Notes under the pieces: generated by a model
Seen by the model: the letters and a program-made list of their open reading frames with translations, nothing else
What the model was told of the DNA's origin: nothing
Database searches by the model: none
Translations under genes and position numbers: made by a program
Part shown: piece after piece, positions 42,051 through 50,598 of the stretch
Layout of the letters: each line of letters opens with the position of its first letter
Numbering within the stretch: position 1 is the stretch's first letter
Source of the DNA: Anaerolineae bacterium
GTDB lineage: Bacteria; Chloroflexota; Anaerolineae; Anaerolineales; UBA11579
Length of the DNA stretch: 64,000 bases
Direction of reading: 5' to 3'
Assembly (NCBI GenBank): GCA_004297445.1
Contig: SCUK01000009.1
Span: forward strand, 37,126-101,125

Positions 42051-43802
42051 TGATGTTGTTGACGAACTCATAATCCGGCTGCGAGAAGTGCAAAATGAGA
42101 CTGCCGCGTAACTGATCGCGGAACTCTATTGATCCAGGCTAAGGCTCGTAGGAGATTGATCGCTGCTGCGGTCCTTAGGTGTTGCAAATGGGTCTTGGCC
42201 TGACCGCGATACCGTGAGCGTCTCGCCCGCAGTGCGATGGCAGCTTGAGAAATCGTCCCTTCGACTCCTGCACGCACCCGACAGGCTTCCTTGAATTCTG
42301 GAGTGTTCTGTCTCTGACGGGCGGTTTGTTGCGCTTCGAATTGAGATTGTGGGGCCATTAGCGTGAGCGTCCTGCGCTTTTCGCGGTTATTCGAACACCG
42401 GGTCAATGTTGGGCAAACCTGACAATCCTTCCCCCGAAACCTGACCTTTACCACCGGATAACCTCCCCGGGCAAAGGCTGGTGTCCAACTGCAACTGATA
42501 CGTCTTTGGGGACAGGTCACTACTTGTTGTTCCCAATCGACAGTGAAATCCTGGACGACATAGCCCGCCTGACGAGCCTGCCAGCTGGTATCCTGGGGCA
42601 CCCGGCCCAGCAGGTCAATCCCGTGGTCGTCACGAGCTCTGACCAGGTGATCGACGGACATATAGCCCGCATCCACGAAATGCTCGGCCGGAAGGCGGGA
42701 ATTCTGCTCCAGATGTTGATGAATAAGCGCGGTGGCAGCATGGTCGGTTTCAGTGCTGGGGCGCGTTTCCACATTGGTGATGAAACTCGGACTTTCTGTA
42801 TTGCAGGTTTCCGTCATATGGATTTTGTTCCCAGTCCAGGTGATGAATCGCTTGCTGCTCACGCGCGCTTCCATATCGTAGGGTGAAGCTATGGGCAGGG
42901 AGGATGGGGGCTGATTGTTTCGCTTGCGCAAGCGAATCCGGTCACTTTCAAGGGAGAAATTCTGAACCCAAACTCGCCGGAGGGTTTCCACGGCCTGCAG
43001 TTCGCCCAGCTCAGGGTATTCGTCCTTGAGCAGGATTTTCTCCAGCAAGAACCATCCATCTCGACCAACACGTTCGCCCCAGGCTTGGCATTCGCTCTCC
43101 TTCTTTGGTAACAGATAATTGCTGGTTCGTTCACCGTACAGCTCAAGCCACTCACCCGTCACACGCCGTTTGAGCCAGGCCGGCGCTTGCTGCGCCAATT
43201 CATTCAGGGCGTACCGCAAGGTTTCATGTACCAACTCCAGCTGGTTGACATTCCGAATTGCTGCCAGAATGTGCGTGGAGTCCGTGCGCTGTTTCCCACG
43301 AGTCTTCAATAACCCAAGATCATTGAAGCGCGCTAACATCTCATAGAGCAACAGGGTTTCCTGGTTGCCGGCGATCAAGCGGTCCCGAAACTCGCTCAAC
43401 ACGGAGTAGTGAAACCCGGTGTCTTCCATCTCCAAGCGCAGTGCATATTTCCAATCAATCCGGGCGCGCACGGCTTCTGCCGCCTGACGATCCGTGAGAT
43501 TCTCGGCGAATTGCCATACGGTGATCAGGGCCAAGCGCCAGGCCGCGATCCCGGGTTGACCGGTGCGCGGAAAGAGCTCAGCGAACGGTGCATTTTCATA
43601 CAAGATTCCCAATTGGTCGGACATCTGCAAGTATAGATTGCCCTTTGGAAAAGCTGCCCGGGCGATTCGCTCAGTCTGTTGGGGTACGTCCGCGACTGGC
43701 TGATTTTGTAGCGACATCAGAAACCTCCAGCACTTGGATAGTAGCCTTCAGTTTACTAGAATGCCTTTCTTGGCTACCTTTATAAGTTCGCCAACAACAT
43801 CA
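42051..43802 (-). mobile_element. IS1182-like insertion sequence
   Basis: Left end 42051-42073 and right end 43780-43802 are inverted repeats matching at 21 of 23 positions (TGATGTTGTTG, one variable base, CGAACT, one variable base, ATAA). CTT flanks both ends and may be part of the target duplication. One full-length transposase gene lies inside. Confidence 0.85.
42068..43717 (-). CDS. IS1182-family transposase
   Basis: 549 residues. N-terminal InsQ-like domain (about 20-130, with AWRLALITVWQFAENLTDRQA), the first catalytic Asp in RTDSTHILAAIRNVNQLE, a second in HFVDAGYMSVDHLV and a Glu in VRAGVEGTISQA within the YRGQAKTHLQH C-terminal region, i.e. an intact DDE set. A Cys-rich segment (CQVCPTLTRC) precedes the Glu. 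The stop codon falls inside the left inverted end. No frameshift is visible, so the element may still be active. Confidence 0.92.
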   Translation of the reverse strand: MSLQNQPVADVPQQTERIARAAFPKGNLYLQMSDQLGILYENAPFAELFPRTGQPGIAAWRLALITVWQFAENLTDRQAAEAVRARIDWKYALRLEMEDTGFHYSVLSEFRDRLIAGNQETLLLYEMLARFNDLGLLKTRGKQRTDSTHILAAIRNVNQLELVHETLRYALNELAQQAPAWLKRRVTGEWLELYGERTSNYLLPKKESECQAWGERVGRDGWFLLEKILLKDEYPELGELQAVETLRRVWVQNFSLESDRIRLRKRNNQPPSSLPIASPYDMEARVSSKRFITWTGNKIHMTETCNTESPSFITNVETRPSTETDHAATALIHQHLEQNSRLPAEHFVDAGYMSVDHLVRARDDHGIDLLGRVPQDTSWQARQAGYVVQDFTVDWEQQVVTCPQRRISCSWTPAFARGGYPVVKVRFRGKDCQVCPTLTRCSNNREKRRTLTLMAPQSQFEAQQTARQRQNTPEFKEACRVRAGVEGTISQAAIALRARRSRYRGQAKTHLQHLRTAAAINLLRALAWINRVPRSVTRQSHFALLAAGL

Positions 43803-44099
43803 CTTGGTGTGAAAAAAACCGGCGAGGTCATTGGGAAACCCCATGGATTATTCAATTTTCCGAGCAAACTTGGTGGCGGGCACCGGGCACCAAGAAAGCC
43901 ACTACCTGCCCACGAGATTCACATAGATTGCGGGAGAGTCGGGTTTTGGGGGTTAGGTCAAACCGGTATCACCAATTCAGAGTGAATCCCGTGAAGGAAT
44001 CATATACCTTTGCGCCATGAATTGCATACTTTTGGGCATAGGCACTTCGAACAAACAAACTTATCCTGCTTGGAAATCTAAACTTTGGAACGATGACTA

Positions 44100-44636
44100 A
44101 TGGGTTATTTCGGCAGGTATTTAATAGGTTTGCTCTTCGGATACTCAATCCTACGGAAAATGATAGACCTTCTTACGCGTCAGTCGGTTGGCAAAAGCAG
44201 TCTTGTTGACCATCTTCCGATTCTCGGCCCCGCGATGAGGAAGCCTGTTCAGTATGTAGCGATGATGGGGGAACTCGCCGTAGTGTTGATAATGCTTATG
44301 GGCGGCGATCTCATAATACCCGGTTTCTATTTATCTTTGCTCTTGCTTTCTGGGTTCACTCTTGCTATTTACTGGATTCGGAAAAATGGCATGGTTGTGG
44401 ATTGTGGATGTTTTGGTCACAGAAAATGGAAAAGCAATCAGTATGACATTATTCGCAACCTAATTTTCATGACCCTGACTGTGATATTCATAGCTGACTC
44501 GCCTGGAGTATATCAACATCCTGAAGTGGCCAACCTTGCTCAACTTGGGATGTTGGTTATTACGGCAATTTCCTTAGTGTTACTAATCGTTCACTTTAGA
44601 GACATTGTAGAATCAATTGGTGGCGGCACAAAGTGA
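44100..44636 (+). CDS. MauE/DoxX-like redox membrane protein
   Basis: 178 residues with four predicted helices (about 5-22, 52-70, 72-92, 115-132) plus a C-terminal one. The loop motif VVDCGCFG has Cys102 and Cys104, the Cys-x-Cys pair typical of MauE and related proteins that form or pass disulfides across the membrane. In methylamine utilisation, MauE and MauD are needed for disulfide formation in the cysteine-rich small subunit. Here the next gene is MauD-like and the one after encodes a cysteine-rich precursor. Its TGA overlaps the next GTG start. AT-rich compared with the core genome. Confidence 0.8.
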   Translation: MGYFGRYLIGLLFGYSILRKMIDLLTRQSVGKSSLVDHLPILGPAMRKPVQYVAMMGELAVVLIMLMGGDLIIPGFYLSLLLLSGFTLAIYWIRKNGMVVDCGCFGHRKWKSNQYDIIRNLIFMTLTVIFIADSPGVYQHPEVANLAQLGMLVITAISLVLLIVHFRDIVESIGGGTK

Positions 44637-45193
44637 CCGAGAATCTGCTTGTTCTAAGCGCATTCCTCCAATGGGCGGTTATCGGCATATTACTACATTC
44701 ACTCTTTGTGAGCATAAGAGCCAACAAAACTGCCCTTAGAGAGGACCCTGAAACACTTTTGCCAGGGGAAAAGGCGCCGGAAGTCAACGCACATCAGTTA
44801 ACCCATGCTGGGTTGGAACCTTTCTCATCCAGCTCCATTACTTCGGAGAACGTCGTCTACTTGTTCTTTTCATTTACATGCTCATCATGTATAGAAAAAA
44901 TTCCATTCTATAACGAACTTTATGGATTTGCTGATCATGCCGGTTTCCAACTACTCATCATTTGCCTTGATGAGCAATTGGTTGTCGAAGAATTAGCGAG
45001 GGATTATGTTCTGCTTGCCCCCCTAATAGTTGCCCCACCATCCAAGAATCCTGTTAGAGATAACTTCAAGGTTCCTGGAATGCCGTCGTATTGTTTCATT
45101 ACTAACGGTAAGGTTGAGTATTGTGGTTTTTTTGGGCAACATTGGATTGAGCTCACCAGCTCGTGGCGAAAGAGCCAGATCCCAGACGAATAG
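44633..45193 (+). CDS. MauD/TlpA-like membrane-anchored thioredoxin
   Basis: 186 residues from a GTG start overlapping the preceding stop. One N-terminal helix (about 8-28) then an extracytoplasmic thioredoxin-like domain beginning LLPGEKAPE. The active site is Cys83-Ser-Ser-Cys86 (FTCSSCIEKI), and the cis-Pro region KVPGMPSYCFIT includes a further cysteine. The domain order and loop match MauD. Likely introduces, reduces or reshuffles disulfides in the peptide encoded next. Confidence 0.82.
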   Translation: MTENLLVLSAFLQWAVIGILLHSLFVSIRANKTALREDPETLLPGEKAPEVNAHQLTHAGLEPFSSSSITSENVVYLFFSFTCSSCIEKIPFYNELYGFADHAGFQLLIICLDEQLVVEELARDYVLLAPLIVAPPSKNPVRDNFKVPGMPSYCFITNGKVEYCGFFGQHWIELTSSWRKSQIPDE

Positions 45194-45279
45194 GTGAGAG
45201 GAGGCAAGATGGAGTGAAAAATTAGACCGGGCAGGCTTATGGCGAAAAATCAACTATGCGGCTGAGAGCAGGAGAAATT

Positions 45280-45576
45280 ATGAAAGTGCTTACGGAGAGA
45301 AAGCATTCAAAGTTGAATCAACTTGCAGCAGTAATTGCAAGTGCTCTGCCAATCAGAGTAGTGAAAGGAGGCAGCTGTCCCGGCCCTTATTGTGGGAGTT
45401 TTTGGGGAGCAACCTGCGGAGGGGGTTATTGTCAGGGTGACTTCTGGAATGGAACGTGGTACCAATTGAGGAAACTCCACTACAGGTACGAATCCCCAAC
45501 CAGCGGGGCGTGCGGAGCCTGTGTCGAGACCCTATGTCAGTACCGAGCTGAGGGTCCCTGCTGTTGCCACGGGTGA
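45280..45576 (+). CDS. Cysteine-rich secreted peptide precursor with Gly-Gly leader
   Basis: 98 residues from the ATG at 45280, which follows CAGGAG; an in-frame ATG eight codons upstream lacks such a site. Residues 1-31 look like a leader, with basic start MKVLTERKHSK, an Ala-rich centre AAVIASALP and the end VVKGG. The remaining 67 residues have ten cysteines (33, 38, 46, 51, 78, 81, 86, 94, 95, 96), many Gly and aromatic residues, and the terminal CCCHG. An even number of cysteines suits five disulfides. No known peptide family recognised. Neighbours provide redox, protease and export functions. Confidence 0.7.
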   Translation: MKVLTERKHSKLNQLAAVIASALPIRVVKGGSCPGPYCGSFWGATCGGGYCQGDFWNGTWYQLRKLHYRYESPTSGACGACVETLCQYRAEGPCCCHG

Positions 45577-45594
45577 CCAACCGCGGTCTACTGG

Positions 45595-45635
45595 AATGGC
45601 CGGGCGCATAACTTGTTGTCTGGTGCCCGGCCATT
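45595..45635 (+). promoter_or_regulatory. Strong hairpin between peptide and peptidase genes
   Basis: Perfect 11-base arms AATGGCCGGGC and GCCCGGCCATT with a 19-base loop, 18 bases after the peptide stop, without a T-tract. Probably a stabilising or partial read-through element giving more precursor mRNA than downstream mRNA. Confidence 0.6.
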
Positions 45636-45649
45636 CTGCCCGAGTTAAT

Positions 45650-46084
45650 ATGCTAATTACCGCTCTCGTTTTTCTGGTAATACTGATTTTTGTATCGCGT
45701 ATGTGTTTCGTTTTGGTAGTTGTCGAAGGTATGAGTATGTGTCCTACACTGTGCCCTGGAGATCGGGCTTTGGTACTAAAAGGTTGGCCAGCAAGATTCT
45801 TGCAAAGTGGCCAAATAGTGGTGGTAAGACGATATTCATTTCACCCCGAACACATGCGAAGCCCGAAGGAAGAACAAGTACTTTATGTTAAACGTGTGCT
45901 CCAAGCCCCAAGAATTAAGGAATCGATATTCAACCACTTTGAGATGGGTTCACTTGCATCCCACTTTCTTGTAGTGTCTGATGCAAAAATGGATGTTGTC
46001 TCCACAGATTTCGTGGTTCCTGGGAGCGGGCTTATGTCAGTAAATACGGATGACTTGTTTGGTTTACTTCTAATTAAGTTCTAG
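45650..46084 (+). CDS. S26-family signal peptidase
   Basis: 144 residues from the ATG at 45650, just after the hairpin; alternatives are an ATG at 45596 inside the hairpin and a GTG at 45521 inside the peptide gene. A single N-terminal helix (about 3-25) is followed by VEGMSMCPTL with nucleophile Ser29, GDRALVLKG, and YVKRVL with general-base Lys81. The box E-like end is shorter than in housekeeping Lep. With the exporter lacking a C39 domain, this protein is the obvious candidate to remove the peptide leader. Confidence 0.85.
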   Translation: MLITALVFLVILIFVSRMCFVLVVVEGMSMCPTLCPGDRALVLKGWPARFLQSGQIVVVRRYSFHPEHMRSPKEEQVLYVKRVLQAPRIKESIFNHFEMGSLASHFLVVSDAKMDVVSTDFVVPGSGLMSVNTDDLFGLLLIKF

Positions 46085-46118
46085 AATGTCCAAAACAAAT
46101 ACAACTTAACAACAAACT

Positions 46119-47984
46119 ATGGATCGCGAACATTGCGGCAATTTCTTGCGAACAAGGATGAAAATGCAAAAGGGAATTAGTAGAGTTCTCAGATCAACCA
46201 AGTTTCTCTTTGGTCGTTATTGGGAACATTCAAAGGCTTTTGTAGTCTTGATCCTTCTTCTAAACCTGATTCTTTCAGCGATCCCATTGATTATCGCGTG
46301 GACGACAAGATCATTTGTCGACCAACTGGCTGGGATGACGCAGGACTCTTCGGACTGGATTCCCAATTCGTTGTTCTTACTCGCATTATGTTTAGTAGGT
46401 TTCCTATTTATGCAAGATTACTTGTCGATACTACTTTCATACCTTGATGAACGTAAGGGAAGAAATCTGCTTGTTCAAACCAAGATGGCGGTTTACGAAA
46501 GGATTGGCTCGTTTGGAGGAATTCAGCTCTTTGAGCAGCCGGCTTTCTTCGATCTTCTCAGAATGGTAATGCATTCTGCTCAATCTGGCCACCAACAAGT
46601 CTTCCAAACACTCCTCAGAACATGTCGTAATGTCGTTCTGCTACTAGCCTTTGCCCTTGCTATACTTTCCTATAGTCCATTAATCTTATTGGTAATAGCT
46701 ATAAGTACTCTCCCGCAGATTACAAATCACCTACACTCCAATCATGAGAATAAACAATTGGATTCGGAGATCGGCCCTCACGAACGAAATGCATATTATC
46801 TCGAACATCTACTTACCAACTCCTCTACCATCAAAGAGATATTGGCACTCGGAATTGGCAGTCACTTAAGAAACGACTTGCAAAACAGACTCCTGATGAT
46901 TGCCTCCTTCATGATTCATTCTGAAAGAAAGAGACTGAAAACTTCCACTACAAACAGAGTCTTAATTGGAATTGCACAAGGCTTGAGCTTGCTAATTATT
47001 ACTGCAATGGTCTCAACTCGCGAGATCGGGGTTGGTGATGTTGCGTTCCTGATCGCGGGATCTCAGGGCATTCTCAGCGCAACTATTGGAATACTTGAAG
47101 GCTTTTCTTTGATTCATTCACAATCGTTGTATTTTGAAGATTACGAGAAGCTTGTAAATCTCGTCGACCCAATTATTACAGGGGGAAGTCGCAAAAAAAT
47201 GTCCGGGTTGCTAGGGGAAATCAGATTTGAAGGTGTGTCATTTCGATACTCGACAAATCTGCCGTGGGTTTTGAGGGACGTTGAACTTAGTATTCGTGCT
47301 GGCGAGTCTACTGCAATTGTTGGACAAAACGGCTCGGGTAAGTCAACCCTTATTAGGCTTCTCTTACGGCTGTATGACCCGACATGTGGTACGATTTACT
47401 GGGACGGGGTAGATGTTCGTGAATTTCCCGTTGAGGACTATAGGAAGACTATAGGCGTCATGTTTCAGGACTATGCAAGATATCAACTGACCGTGCGAGA
47501 GAATATCGGGTTTGGCGACATAGAGAATATTCATGAAATTGGCAGGATTTCCCGCGCCGCTAGGCTGTCGGGGGCAGACAATGTAGTTCAAGGGCTCTCA
47601 AACAATTATGAAACCGTACTCTCAAAATGGAACACCCAGGAAAATGGAGGTGTTGACATTTCGGGGGGTGAATGGCAGAAGATTGCCTTGGCTAGATTGT
47701 TAATGAGAGAAGCCTCACTTTACATACTTGACGAGCCCACATCAAATCTCGACGCTAGTTCAGAAACAGCCTTTAACAAAGGATTTTCTGAGAACAAACG
47801 GGGGAAGACTTTCTTGATTTCTTCACACCGACTTAGTTCGATAATGATGGCAGACAACGTTGCCTTGCTACGCGATGGGAAGATTACAGACTATGGCCCC
47901 CCCCAGAGGTTGCTCAACTCCAGCGAACTATTTTTTCCCTTAGAACAAAGAGAGTCATTTAGTGAGCGGACAGATTCCTTATGA
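46119..47984 (+). CDS. ABC exporter (fused permease-ATPase) without peptidase domain
   Basis: 621 residues: a six-helix exporter domain (about 35-345) and an ATPase domain with Walker A GQNGSGKST at 402-410, Q-loop VMFQDYARY, signature ISGGEWQKIALARLL from 514 and Walker B LYILDEPTSNLD from 534. There is no N-terminal C39 peptidase, unlike bacteriocin exporters that cut Gly-Gly leaders. Closest in layout to microcin-J25- or lantibiotic-type exporters. Probably exports the peptide at 45280-45576. The stop overlaps the next ATG. Confidence 0.9.
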   Translation: MDREHCGNFLRTRMKMQKGISRVLRSTKFLFGRYWEHSKAFVVLILLLNLILSAIPLIIAWTTRSFVDQLAGMTQDSSDWIPNSLFLLALCLVGFLFMQDYLSILLSYLDERKGRNLLVQTKMAVYERIGSFGGIQLFEQPAFFDLLRMVMHSAQSGHQQVFQTLLRTCRNVVLLLAFALAILSYSPLILLVIAISTLPQITNHLHSNHENKQLDSEIGPHERNAYYLEHLLTNSSTIKEILALGIGSHLRNDLQNRLLMIASFMIHSERKRLKTSTTNRVLIGIAQGLSLLIITAMVSTREIGVGDVAFLIAGSQGILSATIGILEGFSLIHSQSLYFEDYEKLVNLVDPIITGGSRKKMSGLLGEIRFEGVSFRYSTNLPWVLRDVELSIRAGESTAIVGQNGSGKSTLIRLLLRLYDPTCGTIYWDGVDVREFPVEDYRKTIGVMFQDYARYQLTVRENIGFGDIENIHEIGRISRAARLSGADNVVQGLSNNYETVLSKWNTQENGGVDISGGEWQKIALARLLMREASLYILDEPTSNLDASSETAFNKGFSENKRGKTFLISSHRLSSIMMADNVALLRDGKITDYGPPQRLLNSSELFFPLEQRESFSERTDSL

Positions 47985-48391
47985 GGTCAACTTCCATGAA
48001 AGCGATTGTCCCCTTTGCGATCTTCACGCTACTGCTGATGTGTTCAGTTTTTAGCCAACAACCAAGCACTCCTCCCGACACGGCTTCTGTGAATGACGAA
48101 GCAGCGAAATCTTATCTCGAAGCAAGGCTAACGATTCGCGAAGTTATCCTTGATGGTACAAACCTAATTGTTGTCTTCTCAGTGGCCGATAGCCATTTCC
48201 TAGATCAATTCCGGATTGAGGGTGGCGAGAATTTTCTAAGCCTATGTGAACCCGATTCCTTGTACTTTGGTTATCGTATTAATTGCTACTTCAGGGATAT
48301 CACGGGTACTTCCCCGATCTGGGTAATTATCGTAGGCGACGAAACTGGCGAAATCGTTGATCAGATTGCAATTGAGATTCCGGACGAATAA
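47981..48391 (+). CDS. Small secreted protein of the peptide operon, possible immunity or accessory factor
   Basis: 136 residues. A signal peptide (MKAIVPFAIFTLLLMCSVFS) begins at codon 6, followed by a short acidic linker and a beta-rich domain with two cysteines (in SLCEPDSLYFGYRINCYF). No family recognised. It is translationally coupled to the exporter (ATGA) and is the last gene of the operon, where immunity or accessory genes often sit; that role is only inferred from position. Confidence 0.6.
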   Translation: MRSTSMKAIVPFAIFTLLLMCSVFSQQPSTPPDTASVNDEAAKSYLEARLTIREVILDGTNLIVVFSVADSHFLDQFRIEGGENFLSLCEPDSLYFGYRINCYFRDITGTSPIWVIIVGDETGEIVDQIAIEIPDE

Positions 48392-48447
48392 TTCAGATTG
48401 GCAATGTCTGGGGGGGACGATGTGCAAGAGTGTGCACAGGATTTATC

Positions 48448-49146
48448 TCATACCATCGTGTCCTCACTGGAGGAGATTTCTTCTAACCTCACATCTCCTG
48501 TCCTAATGGCAAATAGTGCAAGGCCTACTCGATTAGTTACTCTCAACTTCCTGCGGATCTGTCTGATATATGCTTTTATCGTATTTTCTTCCAGAAAGAG
48601 TGAGTGGCCAATCTCTCTATTGGATTTGCCTTGTGCGATCAGTATGCAGATTTTGAGTTCCTTTTCTGTCAATTTGCTCCGGCTGTCATTGTCTTGAACA
48701 ATTCTCGATTGGGCCTTACTCTGATGCATCGCCAAGAAGATCCTCAAGCTTTCTGGGCCAAGCGGTATCCCTCCTTCGTGTGCCAACTTTATCGAATATT
48801 CAAGCCCAGCCACCGAAATGCTCGTCTCAATAATTCCCATGGCAGTAATAGTCAGAAGTTGATCCACTAAGCTAACTGAGCAACACCTAGTCAGAGCAAG
48901 TATCTTTGGTACACGAGTGTTAGCACGGGTTATTGATGTTAGAAAGCCAATCTTCTCGTTTGTATTCGGTTCAATCTCTAAGATCGCCACATCTGTATTA
49001 TTGGGTTCTATTAGAATAGATCTCGCAGCGCTAAATCCGCCAAATTCAGTCACATAAACCCCCTCCATTGTGTCGATTGCACTAATGAATCCAGCACGAA
49101 GTATTTCTGAGTCTATCAAAAGTAAAACACCTAGCTTGGTTGTCAT
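48448..49146 (-). CDS. NarL/LuxR-type regulator with atypical receiver
   Basis: 232 residues. The N-terminal half folds like a receiver domain (VLLLIDSEILRAGFISAI), but the phospho-acceptor position holds Glu57 (DVAILEIEPN) instead of Asp, and the usual Lys region is RCCS. The C-terminal LuxR helix-turn-helix is complete: LTEKELKICILIAQGKSNREIG and NTIKAYIRQIRRKL. No sensor kinase is adjacent. It converges on the peptide operon, 57 bases from its last stop. GGGGAGCGGG precedes the ATG. Confidence 0.85.
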   Translation of the reverse strand: MTTKLGVLLLIDSEILRAGFISAIDTMEGVYVTEFGGFSAARSILIEPNNTDVAILEIEPNTNEKIGFLTSITRANTRVPKILALTRCCSVSLVDQLLTITAMGIIETSISVAGLEYSIKLAHEGGIPLGPESLRIFLAMHQSKAQSRIVQDNDSRSKLTEKELKICILIAQGKSNREIGHSLFLEENTIKAYIRQIRRKLRVTNRVGLALFAIRTGDVRLEEISSSEDTMV

Positions 49147-49401
49147 TCCCGCTCCCCGATTTGGTTTACAGACAATTACCTAGTAGTCAGTCATGCTGAT
49201 ATAGATGGGTAAAGTGTGTGAAGTTTGATGCGTGCGTTTTCGTTGCGGAATTGCCAATTGACGTGATCCTGTTGTTTGTGGGAACTGCCATGATAGTCTA
49301 GTCTGCTTGGACTGGGAAAGTTGCTGAGCCAAAATTGCAGCTGGCGCTGGCGGGCGGTATCCCATTGCGCAGTACGGCAGGAGGGCGTGAGGTTTCATTC
49401 A

Positions 49402-49450
49402 GGATTCTCCACAGGGGAATATAATAGTCCAAATCTTTATTGTCACAAAA
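49402..49450 (+). repeat. 49-base direct repeat, copy B
   Basis: Matches 41947-41995; it ends 18 bases before the -35 box of the toxin-antitoxin operon. Confidence 0.75.
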
Positions 49451-49468
49451 CCTGCATAAAGAAACCCC

Positions 49469-49497
49469 TTGACGTCAGACATTTTCACTATTACAAT
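49469..49497 (+). promoter_or_regulatory. Promoter of the type IV toxin-antitoxin operon
   Basis: TTGACG at 49469-49474, 17-base spacer, TACAAT at 49492-49497; transcription start expected near 49504. Confidence 0.75.
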
Positions 49498-49538
49498 GGT
49501 TTTCACCAATTGGTGAAAAGGCTATTTATAGTGAAAAT
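49481..49538. promoter_or_regulatory. Nested palindromic operators (TTTTCACYA half-sites)
   Basis: Outer inverted repeat ATTTTCACTAT (49481-49491) / ATAGTGAAAAT (49528-49538) encloses the perfect palindrome TTTTCACCAATTGGTGAAAA (49500-49519). The four half-sites share TTTTCAC(T/C)A, cover the -10 box, the transcription start and the GTG start codon, and fit cooperative autorepression by the antitoxin. Confidence 0.7.
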
Positions 49539-50598
49539 CGATGAAGTTGTTGAGCAGGGCAGAAAGAGTCTCCTTGAGATACTAGAAGAGATTCCGGCCA
49601 TCAAAATAAAAGATCGTTCACCAACCAGCTCCGCATATACAGGGGCCGATTTTGCCATCACTATTGAGGTCAAGCCCACCAGAATTATTCGGCACCTTAT
49701 TGGCGAAGTCAAAATCAATGGACAACCCGCCATTGCTAGAGATGCTGTGCGCCAACTCGAGGTTCAGATTGGAAAGAATTCTTCAAATACGTACGGGATT
49801 TTTATAGCTCCTTATCTCTCCATTGATGCTCAAAACATATGCAAGGCGGCTGGGATAGGATTTATGGACCTGGCAGGAAACTGCTACTTGAGTTTTGATA
49901 GTGTATACGTTTCGAGAAATAGTTTCCCCAATCTGTACCCTGACCGACGAAGCCTGAACTCTCTTTTCTCACCGAAGGCTGAGCGTATTTTCCGAGTACT
50001 GGTCGAAGCAGGACCAAGGCGCTGGAAAACCCAAGAACTTTCGGACGAAGCTCAGGTGAGCATTGGACAGACTGCAAAAGTAAAGTCCCGATTACAGGAG
50101 CGGGAGTGGATACGTTCCGGCAAAATAGGGTTTGAACTGACTCAGCCGAAGACATTGCTGGACGATTGGGCGAGAAGTTACCGGATTGGGCGAAACAAAG
50201 TATACCGATACTATACGTTGCTGACGCCCCAAGAATCCGAAAAAGAGCTGAGCGACAAAGCCGGCCCGCTTGATACCGGATTTGCCTTCACTTCTTTTTC
50301 AGCAGCATCAAAATACGCTCCGATGGTTCGATATCAGAGACTGGATGCTTATCTCTCCAGCGAGAATAAAATCACGGAAATTGCCAATCTTCTTGGTTGG
50401 AAGGAAGTAGCCACTGGAGCGAATGTATTTCTCTATGTGCCTTACGATCGCGGGGTCCTTTACGCAACAAGGAGCGAATCTAGCCGGTCGGTTGTGAGCG
50501 CTACTCAGACGTTTCTGGATGTAAGCCAGAGCAAGGCGCGGGGAGAGGAAGCCGCCCAGGCATTACTAAACGGGGTCATCCTGGAAAGGTGGAAATGA
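49531..50598 (+). CDS. Type IV toxin-antitoxin AbiEi-family antitoxin
   Basis: 355 residues from the GTG at 49531, placed just after the operators; upstream in-frame codons cross the promoter. The N-terminal part has a nuclease-like fold with TIEVKPTR and GEVKINGQPAIARDAVRQLE, then YGIFIAPYLSIDAQNICKAAGIGFMDLAGNCYLSF, the hallmark of long AbiEi proteins. A winged helix follows (FRVLVEAGPRRWKTQELSDEAQVSIGQTAKVKSRL). It should bind the upstream palindromes and restrain the toxin. The stop overlaps the toxin ATG. Confidence 0.88.
   Translation: MKIDEVVEQGRKSLLEILEEIPAIKIKDRSPTSSAYTGADFAITIEVKPTRIIRHLIGEVKINGQPAIARDAVRQLEVQIGKNSSNTYGIFIAPYLSIDAQNICKAAGIGFMDLAGNCYLSFDSVYVSRNSFPNLYPDRRSLNSLFSPKAERIFRVLVEAGPRRWKTQELSDEAQVSIGQTAKVKSRLQEREWIRSGKIGFELTQPKTLLDDWARSYRIGRNKVYRYYTLLTPQESEKELSDKAGPLDTGFAFTSFSAASKYAPMVRYQRLDAYLSSENKITEIANLLGWKEVATGANVFLYVPYDRGVLYATRSESSRSVVSATQTFLDVSQSKARGEEAAQALLNGVILERWK

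Noticed and set aside
43803..44099. Possible promoter for the peptide operon (TTGCAT near 44027)
   Set aside because: No -10 box at a suitable distance; I could not define a promoter with confidence.
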